A stretch of 64,000 bases of DNA from Prevotellaceae bacterium (GTDB lineage Bacteria; Bacteroidota; Bacteroidia; Bacteroidales; UBA932). Made by a program: the position numbers and the translations under genes. Positions 51,529 through 61,451 of the stretch are shown piece by piece. Position 1 is the first letter of the stretch, and every line of letters starts with the position of its first letter. The stretch spans positions 1 to 64,000 of the forward strand of contig JAIRNF010000032.1 in assembly GCA_031258195.1 (NCBI GenBank). The letters run 5' to 3'. The notes beneath the pieces were generated by a model that ran no database searches, was not told the DNA's origin, and worked only from the letters and a program-made list of their open reading frames with translations.

Positions 51529-51798
51529 CTACTCGATCTCAACTGATAGACCTCTATGGTTCAGCATATTTTTTACGGGAATCAGGTCGTTTATGTTTCC
51601 ATTCATTACGCTGCATTTACCCTTATAGTGAGTAATTATAGCGCATTGTTCAGCCTGGTCTTCGTTATGACCACATATCTCAACTAACGAATGAATTACA
51701 TAGTCGAACGTATTCACATCGTCATTAAAAAGAATTAGGTGATGATCTTTTTCGTTTAGTGTCTGATCTTGACTACTTTTCTTTTCTTGTGGTGTCAT
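51529..51798 (-). CDS. clpS: ATP-dependent Clp protease adaptor ClpS
   Basis: An 89-residue protein with the ClpS fold: the HLILFNDDVNTFDYVIHSL segment near 21-39 and HYKGKCSVMNG near 61-71, ending GLSVEIE. It binds the ClpA/ClpC N-domain and delivers N-degron proteins. The stop of the PD40/SPOR gene upstream is 4 bp from its start, so both are probably on one transcript. Confidence 0.92.
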   Translation of the reverse strand: MTPQEKKSSQDQTLNEKDHHLILFNDDVNTFDYVIHSLVEICGHNEDQAEQCAIITHYKGKCSVMNGNINDLIPVKNMLNHRGLSVEIE

Positions 51799-51802
51799 AG
51801 CG

Positions 51803-53995
51803 TTAGTTATTTACTTCAATCCCAACAACTTCAACGTTTACAACCCCTTCCGCTATAAGCTTATTTCTTACATCCTCGGCTTCGGCTTGTTTCGTGTATA
51901 TGCCGACACTATAAGTTGTAGAGCCGTCGGGGTTTACTTTTCTTACAATATCCCTTCCTTCTGATAGCGAACTTAGCAATGTAGAGATATTGCCCGGAGA
52001 ACTACCTAAAACAGCAACATTAATACGGTAAACGGTACTCTTACTGTCCGGCTTCGCTTTGATAGAAGAGGACGTTGATCGTTTTGTCTTTTGCTGTTTC
52101 TCAACATTTCTTGCGCGACTTGTTGTTTCTGATTTTCCATTTACCCAAGCATCAATAGCGGCATCTTTAAATCCTTTCTTCTTTACTTCTCCTAGCGCTT
52201 TTAGCGCATCATTATAGGTACGGAAAACACCTACATAGTAGCGGGCGGTACTTCCTCTCTCTTCTGTTGTAACGGGGCTTAGATTTTTTAGCTGCTCTTC
52301 CGATAGGGTTTTAGAAAAGATACCTATTCTTATTTTGTAAACTATACCTTCTTTTGGTACAGGGTCGTTAAGTAAAATAATACTTTTGCCCGTTGTGCGG
52401 AAACGGTATTTATCGGCATCAGATAGCTTAGGTAGTTTCATGGTCATATTTGGTGCATTTTGCAGCCTAATCGCTTTTTCACCAAAATTTGCTACTTGCG
52501 CATTACTGGTAGTTGGTTTACTCGGTTCTTCCGATAAGTTCTTTTTAAGTATAGCTTTAAAATCTTCCGAGATAGATGGCTGTGTGCCGTTGGTGTAGAA
52601 TTGATATTCGGCGTTGCTAAGTAATGCTTGAACTTGAGCGAATGTTGCCTGCGTAAACTGTACTTCTTGTTCGCCGATTATTATTTTTTGTTCCAGCTCG
52701 TTCTTTTCGCTTGCTGGGGCAAAAGAAAAATCTTGCCTAAGCTTGTTAAGCGATGCCAGCTGATTTGATAGCTGTTCGGATAAGGCTGCCGCACTTTTTA
52801 CCAACAGCACATACGATTCGTTTCCTGCCAACTCTTTTATAGGAACTTCAACTTTCTGAGTGCTTGCCGTTGGCGAGTTTTGCGAAAAATCCACGTTAAA
52901 CGAAGCCATTGCCATAATTTCATTTACATCGTTTAGCGAAATTCGTTCCGGCGTAACGCTCATTTCTACCTTATAAACGGTTAGCTCGTCATTATTCGTA
53001 TCTCTTGATGATGCGAAGCAAGCCGTGCGATTAGTAGCATCGGGAACAAACAAGAAATCATCATATGGAGACGATATGGGGAAACCTAGATTTTCGGGAA
53101 TAGTCCAGCCGCGCGTTGCATTATTGTATTCGCTCTTATAAATATCGAACCCACCCATTCCATAATGACCGTTCGATGCAAAGTATAGCGTATTTCCATC
53201 GGGTGTTAAGTAAGGCGATATTTCGTCAAACGGGCTGTTAACCGCAGCAATTTCCTCAGGCTCTCCCCAGCTGTCGCCTTCAATTCGTTTTATACAGAAA
53301 ATGTCTAGACCAGTCTCCTTATCCTGTCCGTACGACGAAAAATAAATAATGTTAGCATCTCGCCTTTTATTTTTTTCGGGAAAGAAAACAAGATCGCTCA
53401 GCGGATGCCTGTTCTCAACCAACGAATCTGCTGACATCCACATAGCCTGTGGTTTTTTTGCAAGATAGACATCGCCAAACGTATCGTAAACGGAGTAAAA
53501 TTCCGTAGCCGGTATTGCTTTCTTTGCAATTCTATTTATACGTGTTGCGTAGTCTAGCATCTGCAAGCCGTTTTCGCAGCTATTAATTTGCAGCTCAGCC
53601 TGCGTAATTAGTTCGCTATCATCTTTCGCCCTATTTAAATAAATGTTGAAGTAGTCTATCGCGTCCTCAAACTTATACATTCTACGATTTGCTTCACCCA
53701 GATAGTACCATGTTTCGCTAGGGGCGATCGGAAACTCCGTTAGCTTACTTAGCAGGTTAATAGCCTGTTGTTGGTTGGTGGTTCCTTCAGTCATGGCTAC
53801 ACCCATACGAAACAGCTGGTTAACCGTGAGGCTCTCTTGCTCGCTTTGCGGCTTCATATACTGTTCTAGCGCTTGCGGGTATTCTCTTAGGTTGAACAAC
53901 GAGTCTGCCTTTACTGCAGTATCGCTGTCCGCATAAGAAAGCGAAGGAACGATCAATGAAAAAAGTAGGAATACGATATATTTTTTACACTTCAT
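51803..53995 (-). CDS. Exported protein with TPR, PD40 beta-propeller and SPOR repeats
   Basis: A 730-residue exported protein (signal peptide ending LSYA). TPR-like helices (about 25-145) are followed by a PD40-type beta-propeller segment (about 200-345: ISPYLTPDGNTLYFASNGHYGMGGFDIYKS). A Gln/Ala-rich coiled-coil (about 400-470) comes next, and then two SPOR-like peptidoglycan-binding repeats (about 550-625 and 655-725). The first two domains resemble PorE of type IX secretion, but the OmpA domain is missing and SPOR repeats take its place. An envelope scaffold bound to cell wall is inferred. Confidence 0.75.
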   Translation of the reverse strand: MKCKKYIVFLLFSLIVPSLSYADSDTAVKADSLFNLREYPQALEQYMKPQSEQESLTVNQLFRMGVAMTEGTTNQQQAINLLSKLTEFPIAPSETWYYLGEANRRMYKFEDAIDYFNIYLNRAKDDSELITQAELQINSCENGLQMLDYATRINRIAKKAIPATEFYSVYDTFGDVYLAKKPQAMWMSADSLVENRHPLSDLVFFPEKNKRRDANIIYFSSYGQDKETGLDIFCIKRIEGDSWGEPEEIAAVNSPFDEISPYLTPDGNTLYFASNGHYGMGGFDIYKSEYNNATRGWTIPENLGFPISSPYDDFLFVPDATNRTACFASSRDTNNDELTVYKVEMSVTPERISLNDVNEIMAMASFNVDFSQNSPTASTQKVEVPIKELAGNESYVLLVKSAAALSEQLSNQLASLNKLRQDFSFAPASEKNELEQKIIIGEQEVQFTQATFAQVQALLSNAEYQFYTNGTQPSISEDFKAILKKNLSEEPSKPTTSNAQVANFGEKAIRLQNAPNMTMKLPKLSDADKYRFRTTGKSIILLNDPVPKEGIVYKIRIGIFSKTLSEEQLKNLSPVTTEERGSTARYYVGVFRTYNDALKALGEVKKKGFKDAAIDAWVNGKSETTSRARNVEKQQKTKRSTSSSIKAKPDSKSTVYRINVAVLGSSPGNISTLLSSLSEGRDIVRKVNPDGSTTYSVGIYTKQAEAEDVRNKLIAEGVVNVEVVGIEVNN

Positions 53996-54231
53996 TATTC
54001 ATATTATCAATAAACACATGTAAAAATAGAAATTTAATTCTAGTCGGGCAAAAACAGGCGTATTATTACAACAAATTAAGAGAGGATTTGATTGTAATTT
54101 GTAAGGTTATTTTTTCGCTAAAATAGCTACCTTTACAATTCGTGCTTTTTCAATAACCATTTGTAATCTATTGCTATACAATTGATTTATTTTTTAAGAA
54201 AGCATAATTTCCTCTAAACTATAATGATATA

Positions 54232-54693
54232 ATGAGGCAGCTGAAGATAGGAGATAAAGCGCCCGATTTTAAGGGAAAAGATCAGGACGGAAAAGATGTA
54301 AGTTTGGCTGATTATAAGGGTAAGAAGTTACTGCTTTATTTTTACCCTAAAGACAGTACGCAGGGATGTACGGCAGAAGCTTGCAGCCTTTGCGATAGCT
54401 ATGACGATTTGTTAAATTCTGGCTATGAAGTTTTGGGTGTAAGTATAGATAGCGAAGCCTCGCACCGGAAATTTATCGAGAAGAATAGCTTACCGTTTCG
54501 TTTGCTGGCGGATACCGATAAATCGGTGGTTACAGCTTATGGCGTATGGGGCGAGAAAAAGTTTATGGGTAAGACATATATGGGTACTATACGCACTACG
54601 TTTTTAATTGACGAAAATGGTATTACAGAGAATATTATTACAAAAGTGCAGACCAAAGATCATGCAAATCAAATATTAAGTCTGAATAAATAA
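54232..54693 (+). CDS. bcp: Thioredoxin-dependent peroxiredoxin, Bcp/PrxQ type
   Basis: A 153-residue peroxiredoxin. STQGCTAEACSLCD near 42-55 holds the peroxidatic Cys46 and a resolving Cys51 five residues on, the atypical 2-Cys Bcp arrangement; a third Cys54 is extra. It reduces hydroperoxides in the cytoplasm with thioredoxin. It precedes recA by 20 bp, so peroxide defence and DNA repair may share a transcript. A weak TACCTTTA box is at 54128-54135. Confidence 0.94.
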   Translation: MRQLKIGDKAPDFKGKDQDGKDVSLADYKGKKLLLYFYPKDSTQGCTAEACSLCDSYDDLLNSGYEVLGVSIDSEASHRKFIEKNSLPFRLLADTDKSVVTAYGVWGEKKFMGKTYMGTIRTTFLIDENGITENIITKVQTKDHANQILSLNK

Positions 54694-54713
54694 CTCTTTA
54701 ACTAAATACAGAA

Positions 54714-55748
54714 ATGGCTAAAAAAGAAGAAGAAAAGAAAACAGCTCCTGAGGTAAGTAAGGAAAAGTTGAAAGCATTACAAGCTACGCTAGATAAGATT
54801 GAAAAAGATTTTGGTAAAGGAGCGATTATGACTATGGGCGATCATCCGGTTGCGGAAGTATCGGTTATTTCATCGGGGTCTATTGGGTTAGATACGGCTC
54901 TTGGCATCGGCGGATATCCGCGCGGACGTGTAATAGAAATTTATGGTCCCGAATCATCTGGTAAAACAACACTTGCCATACACGCCATTGCCGAAGCGCA
55001 AAGGCAGGGTGGTATCGCTGCTATTATAGATGCCGAGCATGCATTCGACCGTACGTATGCCGAAAAGTTAGGCGTTGATACGGATAATCTCCTTATTTCG
55101 CAACCCGATAATGGCGAACAGGCTTTAGAAATTGCCGACCACCTTATTCGCTCAGGCGCGGTGGATATTGTTGTTATCGACTCAGTTGCGGCGCTTACTC
55201 CTAAGGCAGAAATAGAGGGCGATATGGGCGAATCGAAGATGGGGTTACAAGCGCGTCTTATGTCTCAGGCGCTGCGTAAGCTCACGGCAAACATAAGCCG
55301 TACCAATACATGCTGTATTTTTATTAACCAACTACGCGAGAAAATCGGTGTTATGTTTGGTAACCCCGAAACTACTACAGGAGGTAATGCGCTTAAGTTT
55401 TACGCATCCGTTCGTTTGGATATCCGCCGCGTTAACCAGATGAAAGAAGGTGAAGAGGTAACCGGAAACCGCACTCGGGTTAAAGTGGTAAAGAATAAAA
55501 TGGCTCCGCCTTTCCGTAAGGCAGAATTTGATATTATGTTTGGAGAAGGAATTTCGAAGGTAGGAGAAATTGTTGACCTTGGAGTTGAATTTGGAATCAT
55601 AAAGAAGAGTGGCTCATGGTTCAGTTACGGTGATACTAAGTTAGGACAGGGACGCGATGCCGTTAAGCAGTTGCTATATGATAATCCTGAGCTTGCAGAT
55701 GAACTGGAAGCAAAGATTCGCGAACAAATGGTAGAAAAGAAAGACTAA
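54714..55748 (+). CDS. recA: Recombinase RecA
   Basis: A 344-residue protein. Walker [10 protein letters not shown] is near 75-83, with the Walker B region [19 protein letters not shown], the [21 protein letters not shown] loop and a C-terminal domain. It catalyses strand exchange and triggers LexA-type cleavage. Following bcp by 20 bp, it is probably co-transcribed. No inteins or insertions. Confidence 0.98.
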   Translation: MAKKEEEKKTAPEVSKEKLKALQATLDKIEKDFGKGAIMTMGDHPVAEVSVISSGSIGLDTALGIGGYPRGRVIEIYGPESSGKTTLAIHAIAEAQRQGGIAAIIDAEHAFDRTYAEKLGVDTDNLLISQPDNGEQALEIADHLIRSGAVDIVVIDSVAALTPKAEIEGDMGESKMGLQARLMSQALRKLTANISRTNTCCIFINQLREKIGVMFGNPETTTGGNALKFYASVRLDIRRVNQMKEGEEVTGNRTRVKVVKNKMAPPFRKAEFDIMFGEGISKVGEIVDLGVEFGIIKKSGSWFSYGDTKLGQGRDAVKQLLYDNPELADELEAKIREQMVEKKD

Positions 55749-55811
55749 ACGAAGCTATGATAAAGGGTTAGCTGCTTTAGGAGGCAACGTTAACTTTTTT
55801 CATTTTCCTAT

Positions 55812-56672
55812 ATGAGAAAAATACTGTTTCTAGCCCTATTTCTGTTGCGCTTTACATGTGTAAAAGCGCAGGAGCAAATGTCGGAGCCGTTTATATTTAA
55901 CGGTAAGCACCAGCCTAGCGTTATGATTCTTGGTGTATTTCATTTTGACTATCCGGGTCTTGATGCTTATAATGAGCAGTTTTGGCTGGATGTTCTTTTA
56001 GAAGATAAGCAGCAAGAAATAGACGATTTGCTAAACCCGCTTAAAGAGTATAAGCCTACAAAAATATTAGTAGAGCTGAACCGTATCGAAAGTGATAGCC
56101 TTTTCAACGCACGCTATAGCGGTTATCTAAACGGTAATTTCGATATAAGCGGACGTAGGAATGAGGTATATCAGCTGGGATTTAAGCTGGCGGAAAAAAT
56201 GAATCACACGAAAATTTACTGTGTAGATGCAATGCCCGAATGATGCGGAGTTGACCTAGATCGGGATACGTTCGATGAAGATGCTTATATGAAATCGTTA
56301 AGACAATTTGAGAAGATAAACAGATATGATTACGACAGCTTTTATCAATGGTCTGATTCTATTAAAATGGATTTTACGCTTACCGATTATTATAGGATAC
56401 TGAACGATTCTAAAGTTATAGCCGAAAGCCATCAAGTATATTTAACCGACTGGGTTTTGTCCGGCTCCGGCGATACCTATCTTGGCGCAGATTCGCTTGC
56501 CGGGTGGTACAGAAGAAACATCCGTATTTTCTCTAACATATACGATATTGTCGATTTTGAGAGCGAAGATAGGTTACTGCTAATTATTGGTTCTGGTTAT
56601 ATACCAATGCTCAAGCAGCTGTTTACTGATTCACCCGACTTTGACTATGTTGAAATTAATATTTACTTATAA
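55812..56672 (+). pseudogene. DUF5694-family exported protein interrupted by an in-frame TGA
   Basis: One frame of 286 codons, broken once by a TGA at 56241-56243. The first part (143 codons) has a signal peptide (ending VKAQ) and the family start PSVMILGVFHFDYPGLDAYN near 36-55. Coding resumes directly (CGVDLDRDTFDEDAYMKSLR) and continues to the typical end, LLIIGSGYIPMLKQLFTDSP. A TGG to TGA change is the simplest cause. No selenocysteine system is suggested. DUF5694 proteins, possibly related to TraB/erythromycin-esterase-like hydrolases, are of unknown function. Confidence 0.75.
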
Positions 56673-56682
56673 ACTATATAAC

Positions 56683-58794
56683 ATGAAAAAACTAGCTATA
56701 GCAATGGGTGGGCTGATTTTATCCTCAATGCTTGTTGCATGTGGTGGGGAGGATGGCTCACAAAAGAAAGATACAAAACTAATAGGTATGAAAGATATTA
56801 AGCTAACCAGTAATCTAATGCAGCCCGAAACGCTTTGGATGTTCGGTCGTTTAGGCGATATGGCTGTTTCGCCCGATGGGAAGCAGGTTGCCTATACAGT
56901 TACATGGTATGATATTGAGGAGAATGCGAGCAACTCCGAAATCTATATCATGAATACCGATGGCAGCGATAAAAAGCAGCTTACTCAGACTACTGAACGC
57001 GAGAATTCTCTTACATGGCGCTCTGATGGAAAGGTACTGAACTACATGCGTGGCGGACAGCTTTGGGAAATGAATCCTGATGGAACCGGAGCAAAACAGC
57101 TTACCGATATCGAAGACGGAATCTCTGGATATCTATTTTCGCCAACTCTTAGCCACATTGTGCTTGCTAAAGAAACTAAGATTGACAATATGAGAGGTAA
57201 CGATATCTATACGGATCTTCCTAAATCTGATGTTTATATATACGACGATTTAATGTATCGTCATTGGGACAGCTGGGCAGATGGTAGTTATAGCCATTTA
57301 TATATTGCAGGCTATAATGGTTCGGCAGTAGGTACGCCTGTAGATATTATGCCTAACGAGCCTTTCGATTCCCCAATGAAACCTTTCGGCGGAATGGAAG
57401 AGGTGGCTTGGAGTCCGGATGGAAAGCAACTTACATATACATGTAAGAAGCTGAAAGGAAAAGATTACGCTTTTTCTACCGATTCGAATATCTACTTATA
57501 CGACTTAGACAGCAAGCAAACGACTCTGCTTACACCTGATAAGCCAGGCTACGATAAGCAGCCTGTTTATTCGCCCGATGGTAAGAAGTTGGCTTGGCTA
57601 AGCATGGAACGTCCGGGCTACGAGGCGGACAAAGAGCGCTTGTTTATCTATGATTTCGATACGAAGACAATGAAAGAAAGTATGCCTAAGTTCGATACCG
57701 GCCCTTCGTCAATGCAGTGGAGCGCAGACAGTAAGGATATCTACTTTACGGCTTGTATAATGTCAACCTATCGTATTTTTAAGCTGAATGTTGAAAGCGG
57801 AAATATCGAACAGCTGTCTAAAGACGGTATGTTCGACTACCAAAGCATACACCTGCTTGATGCTAATACAGCGCTGGTAGCCCGTACCGACTTTATGAAT
57901 CCTGCTGAGATTTATCGTGTAGATATGGCTAATCAGGATGCAGAGCCTAAGAACCTTTCGGAAATTAATAAGCCTATACTTGATCAGCTGAATTTACCGA
58001 CGTTTGAGTTGCGTACGTTTAAAAACAGGGTTGATGGTGCCGATGTTCTTACGTGGGTGTTCTATCCGCCTAACTTCGATAAGAATAAGAAATATCCTGC
58101 AATTCTGTTCTGTACTGGTGGTCCGCAAGGAACATCAAGCCCTTCGTACAGCTACCGTTGGAGTTTTGCGCTAATGGCTTCACAGGATTATATTGTTGCC
58201 TATCCCTGTCGTCGTGGTGTATCAGGAATCAGCCAGAAGTGGACGGACGCTATCTCACGTCATCATGGCGAGTCGGATGAAATCGACCACTATTCTGCTA
58301 TCGATGCGCTTGCAAAAGAATCTTATGTTGACGAAAACCATTTGGGCGCAACAGGAGCAAGTTACGGAGGCTTCTCTATTTATCACATGATGGGTACGCA
58401 CAACAAGCGTTTTAAAGCAATGATTGCTCACTGCGGAATTTTCAACTTCTCATCAATGTACACCACTACCGAGGAAATGTTCTTCGAACAATGGGAGAAA
58501 GGCGGACCGATTTGGGAAACTCAAAATAACAAAGAATTGGCACGTATCTATGTCCAGTCGCCTATTAACTTTGTAAAAAACTGGGATACACCTCTGATGG
58601 TAATACATGGCGGACGCGATTACCGTGTACCTTATGCGCAGGGTATGGCAGCCTTTAATGCAGCGCGGATGATGGGTGTACCAAGTAGGTTTGTTTATTT
58701 CCCCGAAGAAAATCACTGGGTGCTTAAACCGCAAAATGCCATTGTTTGGCAGCGCGAGTTCTTCGGCTGGTTTGATAAGTATTTAAAAAACTAG
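56683..58794 (+). CDS. S9-family prolyl oligopeptidase-like peptidase, lipoprotein
   Basis: A 703-residue peptidase from the ATG at 56683. A lipobox (LVAC, Cys20) makes it a probable lipoprotein. The N-terminal beta-propeller (about 50-420) has repeated WSPDGKQ/SPDGKK blades. The alpha/beta hydrolase domain (about 440-700) has the nucleophile in GASYGGFS, the Asp in HGGRDYRVPYAQG and the His in EENHWVLKPQN. It cleaves oligopeptides, likely dipeptides or tripeptides, at the cell envelope. A hairpin terminator follows. Confidence 0.93.
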   Translation: MKKLAIAMGGLILSSMLVACGGEDGSQKKDTKLIGMKDIKLTSNLMQPETLWMFGRLGDMAVSPDGKQVAYTVTWYDIEENASNSEIYIMNTDGSDKKQLTQTTERENSLTWRSDGKVLNYMRGGQLWEMNPDGTGAKQLTDIEDGISGYLFSPTLSHIVLAKETKIDNMRGNDIYTDLPKSDVYIYDDLMYRHWDSWADGSYSHLYIAGYNGSAVGTPVDIMPNEPFDSPMKPFGGMEEVAWSPDGKQLTYTCKKLKGKDYAFSTDSNIYLYDLDSKQTTLLTPDKPGYDKQPVYSPDGKKLAWLSMERPGYEADKERLFIYDFDTKTMKESMPKFDTGPSSMQWSADSKDIYFTACIMSTYRIFKLNVESGNIEQLSKDGMFDYQSIHLLDANTALVARTDFMNPAEIYRVDMANQDAEPKNLSEINKPILDQLNLPTFELRTFKNRVDGADVLTWVFYPPNFDKNKKYPAILFCTGGPQGTSSPSYSYRWSFALMASQDYIVAYPCRRGVSGISQKWTDAISRHHGESDEIDHYSAIDALAKESYVDENHLGATGASYGGFSIYHMMGTHNKRFKAMIAHCGIFNFSSMYTTTEEMFFEQWEKGGPIWETQNNKELARIYVQSPINFVKNWDTPLMVIHGGRDYRVPYAQGMAAFNAARMMGVPSRFVYFPEENHWVLKPQNAIVWQREFFGWFDKYLKN

Positions 58795-58810
58795 TAAATA
58801 GAAAGAGGTA

Positions 58811-58842
58811 AAAAAGGGGTTGCATTTTTGTAATCCCTTTTT
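58811..58842 (+). terminator. Terminator of the S9 peptidase gene
   Basis: AAAAAGGGGTTGCA (58811-58824) pairs imperfectly with TGTAATCCCTTTTT (58829-58842) around a TTTT loop, followed by CTTTTTCC. It lies 17 bp past the stop. Confidence 0.75.
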
Positions 58843-58851
58843 CTTTTTCCT

Positions 58852-58932
58852 GTCATTTCGAGCGCAGCGAGAAATCTACCGTATAGCGGCAACACACTAA
58901 ATGAACAGATTTCTCGCTGCGCTCGAAATAAC
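58852..58932. repeat. REP-like inverted repeat, copy 5
   Basis: GTCATTTCGAGCGCAGCGAG + AAATCT (58852-58877) and its inverse at 58907-58932 with one mismatch, around a 29-base loop. It shares its core with the copies at 14.9 and 24.9 kb and lies between converging genes. Confidence 0.85.
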
Positions 58933-58955
58933 GAGGTATAATGAAATGGTTGCTG

Positions 58956-61418
58956 CTAAGAGTTATTTTTTACAACCCACTTTGTAACAACTCTGATTTC
59001 ATTCCAAGTGATACCATCGCTGAGTGCTTGTTTTATCTGGGTAATCGAGCTAACCTCATTTTCGGTAATGTAACTACTTATCAGAGCAATTTTGTCATCG
59101 GGTATCAGTTCGTGGATATCCAGTTCTCCTGCTTCCACAAAATGAGCAAGATGCGTTTCTATTGTACCTATCGTTAATCCACGCTCTGAAGCAATATCTT
59201 CTACCGACCAGCCTTGCTTAAACAGCTCGAAGCTTACTCGTTTGGTATCTACCTTTTCTTTCTTTTTCTTCTCGTCGAAATCAAACGAGACTTCAATATC
59301 CGGTAGTGGCATATCGTTGCGGAAGCGGTAGCTACGGATTATTTCCAGTAGATCTGCTCCAAGCTGCTGTAGCTTCTTTTTGCCAAGACCTTTTATTTCC
59401 TTTAGCTCAGCATAGGTTGCCGGTAACTTCTCTACTAACTCTAGCAACGTTTTTTGCTGTAGAACTAAGTACTCATCAACATCTAACTCTATCGTTTTTT
59501 CGTGTCGCCACGAACGTAGTTCGGCATACAGTTCAGCATGTTCAGCATTAACAGCAGCAGTACTTCTGCTTCTGGCTTTCCGTTCGGTTTTTGGCTCATC
59601 TAATAGCGCTTTGGCGCGAGTATTTAGATAGCCTGCGACATCAAAACCGCTTTTGATTTTGTGAAGGCAAGTGAGCTTAACACGTAAATCTGTTCGAAGC
59701 GATCTGTAGTTCTCACTCCAAAGTTGGCGTACTTGTTTATTATCTGTTTGGGTAGGTAATCCTTCGAGGGCTATGCCGAGGTTTTGCAGCTTATCAATAA
59801 AATATGTCGAACCTTTGCAAATACGCTCCTGTATGGCTTGGCTCCCTTCAATATTTCTATGCTGATTTATCAGCTGTTGTAGTTGTAGCTTAAACTTATC
59901 GGCGATAGTAAGTGTATCGTTTTTAATATTATCAATTTGTTTGCTGAGTTCGCTACGAACGCTATCGGGCATAGCCCCCGAATTTTCTCTTACAACTTTT
60001 AGAAGCTGAAATAGCATACGCTGCATATTGCTGAAGTCAAATAAATCGCAAAGAAGCTTAAAGCCATATTCCAGCTTAGATTTGTCTAAAACTTTTTCGT
60101 CCGGAGCATTACGTTCGGCATCGTCGGTAAACTGCTTAACTGTTCCGTCGTTAATAATGCTGCTGTGCGAGAGAGGCATTCCGAGTACTAATCCCTCTAA
60201 TGATTTACAGCGGCTTAGCGCAACATATACTTGCCCGTGTGCAAATGATAGATTGGCATTTATTATAGCCTTATCGAACGTTAACCCCTGACTTTTATGT
60301 ATAGTTATTGCCCATGCAGCGCGTAACGGAATTTGTGTAAACGTTCCGATAATTTTCTCTTTTATTTCTTTAGTATTGCTGTCTATTTCGTAGCGTCCGT
60401 TAGTCCATTCAAGCGGTCTAACTTCAATAGGTATAGGTAAATCGTCACATTGTACAGAGATACTTTCGTCGCTTATTTCCACTACTTTACCTATTTTACC
60501 GTTGTAGAATAATTTCTCGGGCGATGGGTCGTTCTTAACAAACATAACCTGTGCATTTTCTTTCAATATCAGTTCAGGCTCTGTGGGATAGGAGTGTTCC
60601 GGAAAATCGCCGTCAATAGTAGCGTTAAAGATATATGCTTTACCCGGAAGTTTATCCAATCGGCTTTTATTTAGCTGCTGTGCTTGTGCGTTGTGTGTAG
60701 TTAGCGTAATGTATCCATCATGTTCACCTTTAGCAAATACAGGGTCGTAGCGTTTATTCAGCTCGTCCAAACACTCTCTGTCAACACGGTTTTCACGAAT
60801 CTTATTCAGTAAAGTTATGAAACGTTCGTCACTCTGTCGGTAAACCTTTTTCAGCTCTATAGTAACATAATCGCTTTGTTTCAGCGCTTGACTGCTGAAA
60901 AAATAGGGGGTATCGTAATGCTGTTTAAGTATATTCCATTCCTCTTCTCGAGCCACGGGCGATAGCTGTTGCAAATCGCCTATCATCAGTAGCTGAACTC
61001 CCCCAAAAGGTTGGTCGGCGCGTCGGGTACGGCGTAATATATCATCTACCGAGTCGAGTAAGTCGGCGCGCACCATGCTTATTTCGTCGATAACCAATAG
61101 GTCTATACTGCGAAGTATATTCAACTTCTCTCGAGTAAATCCCTTCGATTGCTGGTTGTTTTGCGCGTGCCGGTATTCGGGTAGGTAGATGCCGAACGGT
61201 AGCTGAAACATAGAATGTATGGTAACTCCACCGGCATTAATAGCAGCAACACCTGTGGGAGCGACAACTACCATTCGTTTCGGCGATTGCTCTCTAAGAC
61301 TGCGAAGAAAGGTGGTTTTCCCTGTTCCTGCTTTTCCGGTAAGAAAGATGTTTTTCCCTGTATATTGAACAAAGCGGTAGGCTAATTCCAATTCGGGGTT
61401 TGTTCGAAGTTCCGACAT
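58956..61418 (-). CDS. PIF1/RecD-like helicase with HRDC and C-terminal HTH
   Basis: An 820-residue protein. The ATPase domain has Walker A FLTGKAGTGKTTFLR near 25-39, GVAAINAGGVTIHSMFQLPF, LVIDEISMVRADLLD and ITIHKSQGLTFDKAI, the PIF1/RecD-like superfamily 1B order. An HRDC-like domain (about 625-705: VLQQKTLLELVEKLPATYAE, IKGLGKKKLQQLG) and a C-terminal helix-turn-helix (about 735-810: WSVEDIASERGLTIGTIETH) complete it. It would unwind structured DNA, such as G-quadruplexes. A TACCTTTG (61424-61431, minus) lies only 5 bases before the ATG, suggesting a leaderless mRNA. Confidence 0.88.
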   Translation of the reverse strand: MSELRTNPELELAYRFVQYTGKNIFLTGKAGTGKTTFLRSLREQSPKRMVVVAPTGVAAINAGGVTIHSMFQLPFGIYLPEYRHAQNNQQSKGFTREKLNILRSIDLLVIDEISMVRADLLDSVDDILRRTRRADQPFGGVQLLMIGDLQQLSPVAREEEWNILKQHYDTPYFFSSQALKQSDYVTIELKKVYRQSDERFITLLNKIRENRVDRECLDELNKRYDPVFAKGEHDGYITLTTHNAQAQQLNKSRLDKLPGKAYIFNATIDGDFPEHSYPTEPELILKENAQVMFVKNDPSPEKLFYNGKIGKVVEISDESISVQCDDLPIPIEVRPLEWTNGRYEIDSNTKEIKEKIIGTFTQIPLRAAWAITIHKSQGLTFDKAIINANLSFAHGQVYVALSRCKSLEGLVLGMPLSHSSIINDGTVKQFTDDAERNAPDEKVLDKSKLEYGFKLLCDLFDFSNMQRMLFQLLKVVRENSGAMPDSVRSELSKQIDNIKNDTLTIADKFKLQLQQLINQHRNIEGSQAIQERICKGSTYFIDKLQNLGIALEGLPTQTDNKQVRQLWSENYRSLRTDLRVKLTCLHKIKSGFDVAGYLNTRAKALLDEPKTERKARSRSTAAVNAEHAELYAELRSWRHEKTIELDVDEYLVLQQKTLLELVEKLPATYAELKEIKGLGKKKLQQLGADLLEIIRSYRFRNDMPLPDIEVSFDFDEKKKKEKVDTKRVSFELFKQGWSVEDIASERGLTIGTIETHLAHFVEAGELDIHELIPDDKIALISSYITENEVSSITQIKQALSDGITWNEIRVVTKWVVKNNS

Positions 61419-61423
61419 GCTAA

Positions 61424-61431
61424 CAAAGGTA
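61424..61431 (-). promoter_or_regulatory. Candidate leaderless promoter of the PIF1-like gene
   Basis: TACCTTTG on the minus strand matches TAnnTTTG, ending 5 bases before the ATG at 61418. Transcription would begin at or within the start codon. A -33 TTTG is not found at the usual distance. Confidence 0.35.
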
Positions 61432-61451
61432 AGAAAGAAAGCTGTATTTTT

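Noticed and set aside
56241..56243. Selenocysteine insertion at the TGA in the DUF5694 gene
   Set aside because: No stable SECIS-like stem close behind and no selenium genes nearby; a TGG to TGA mutation is simpler.
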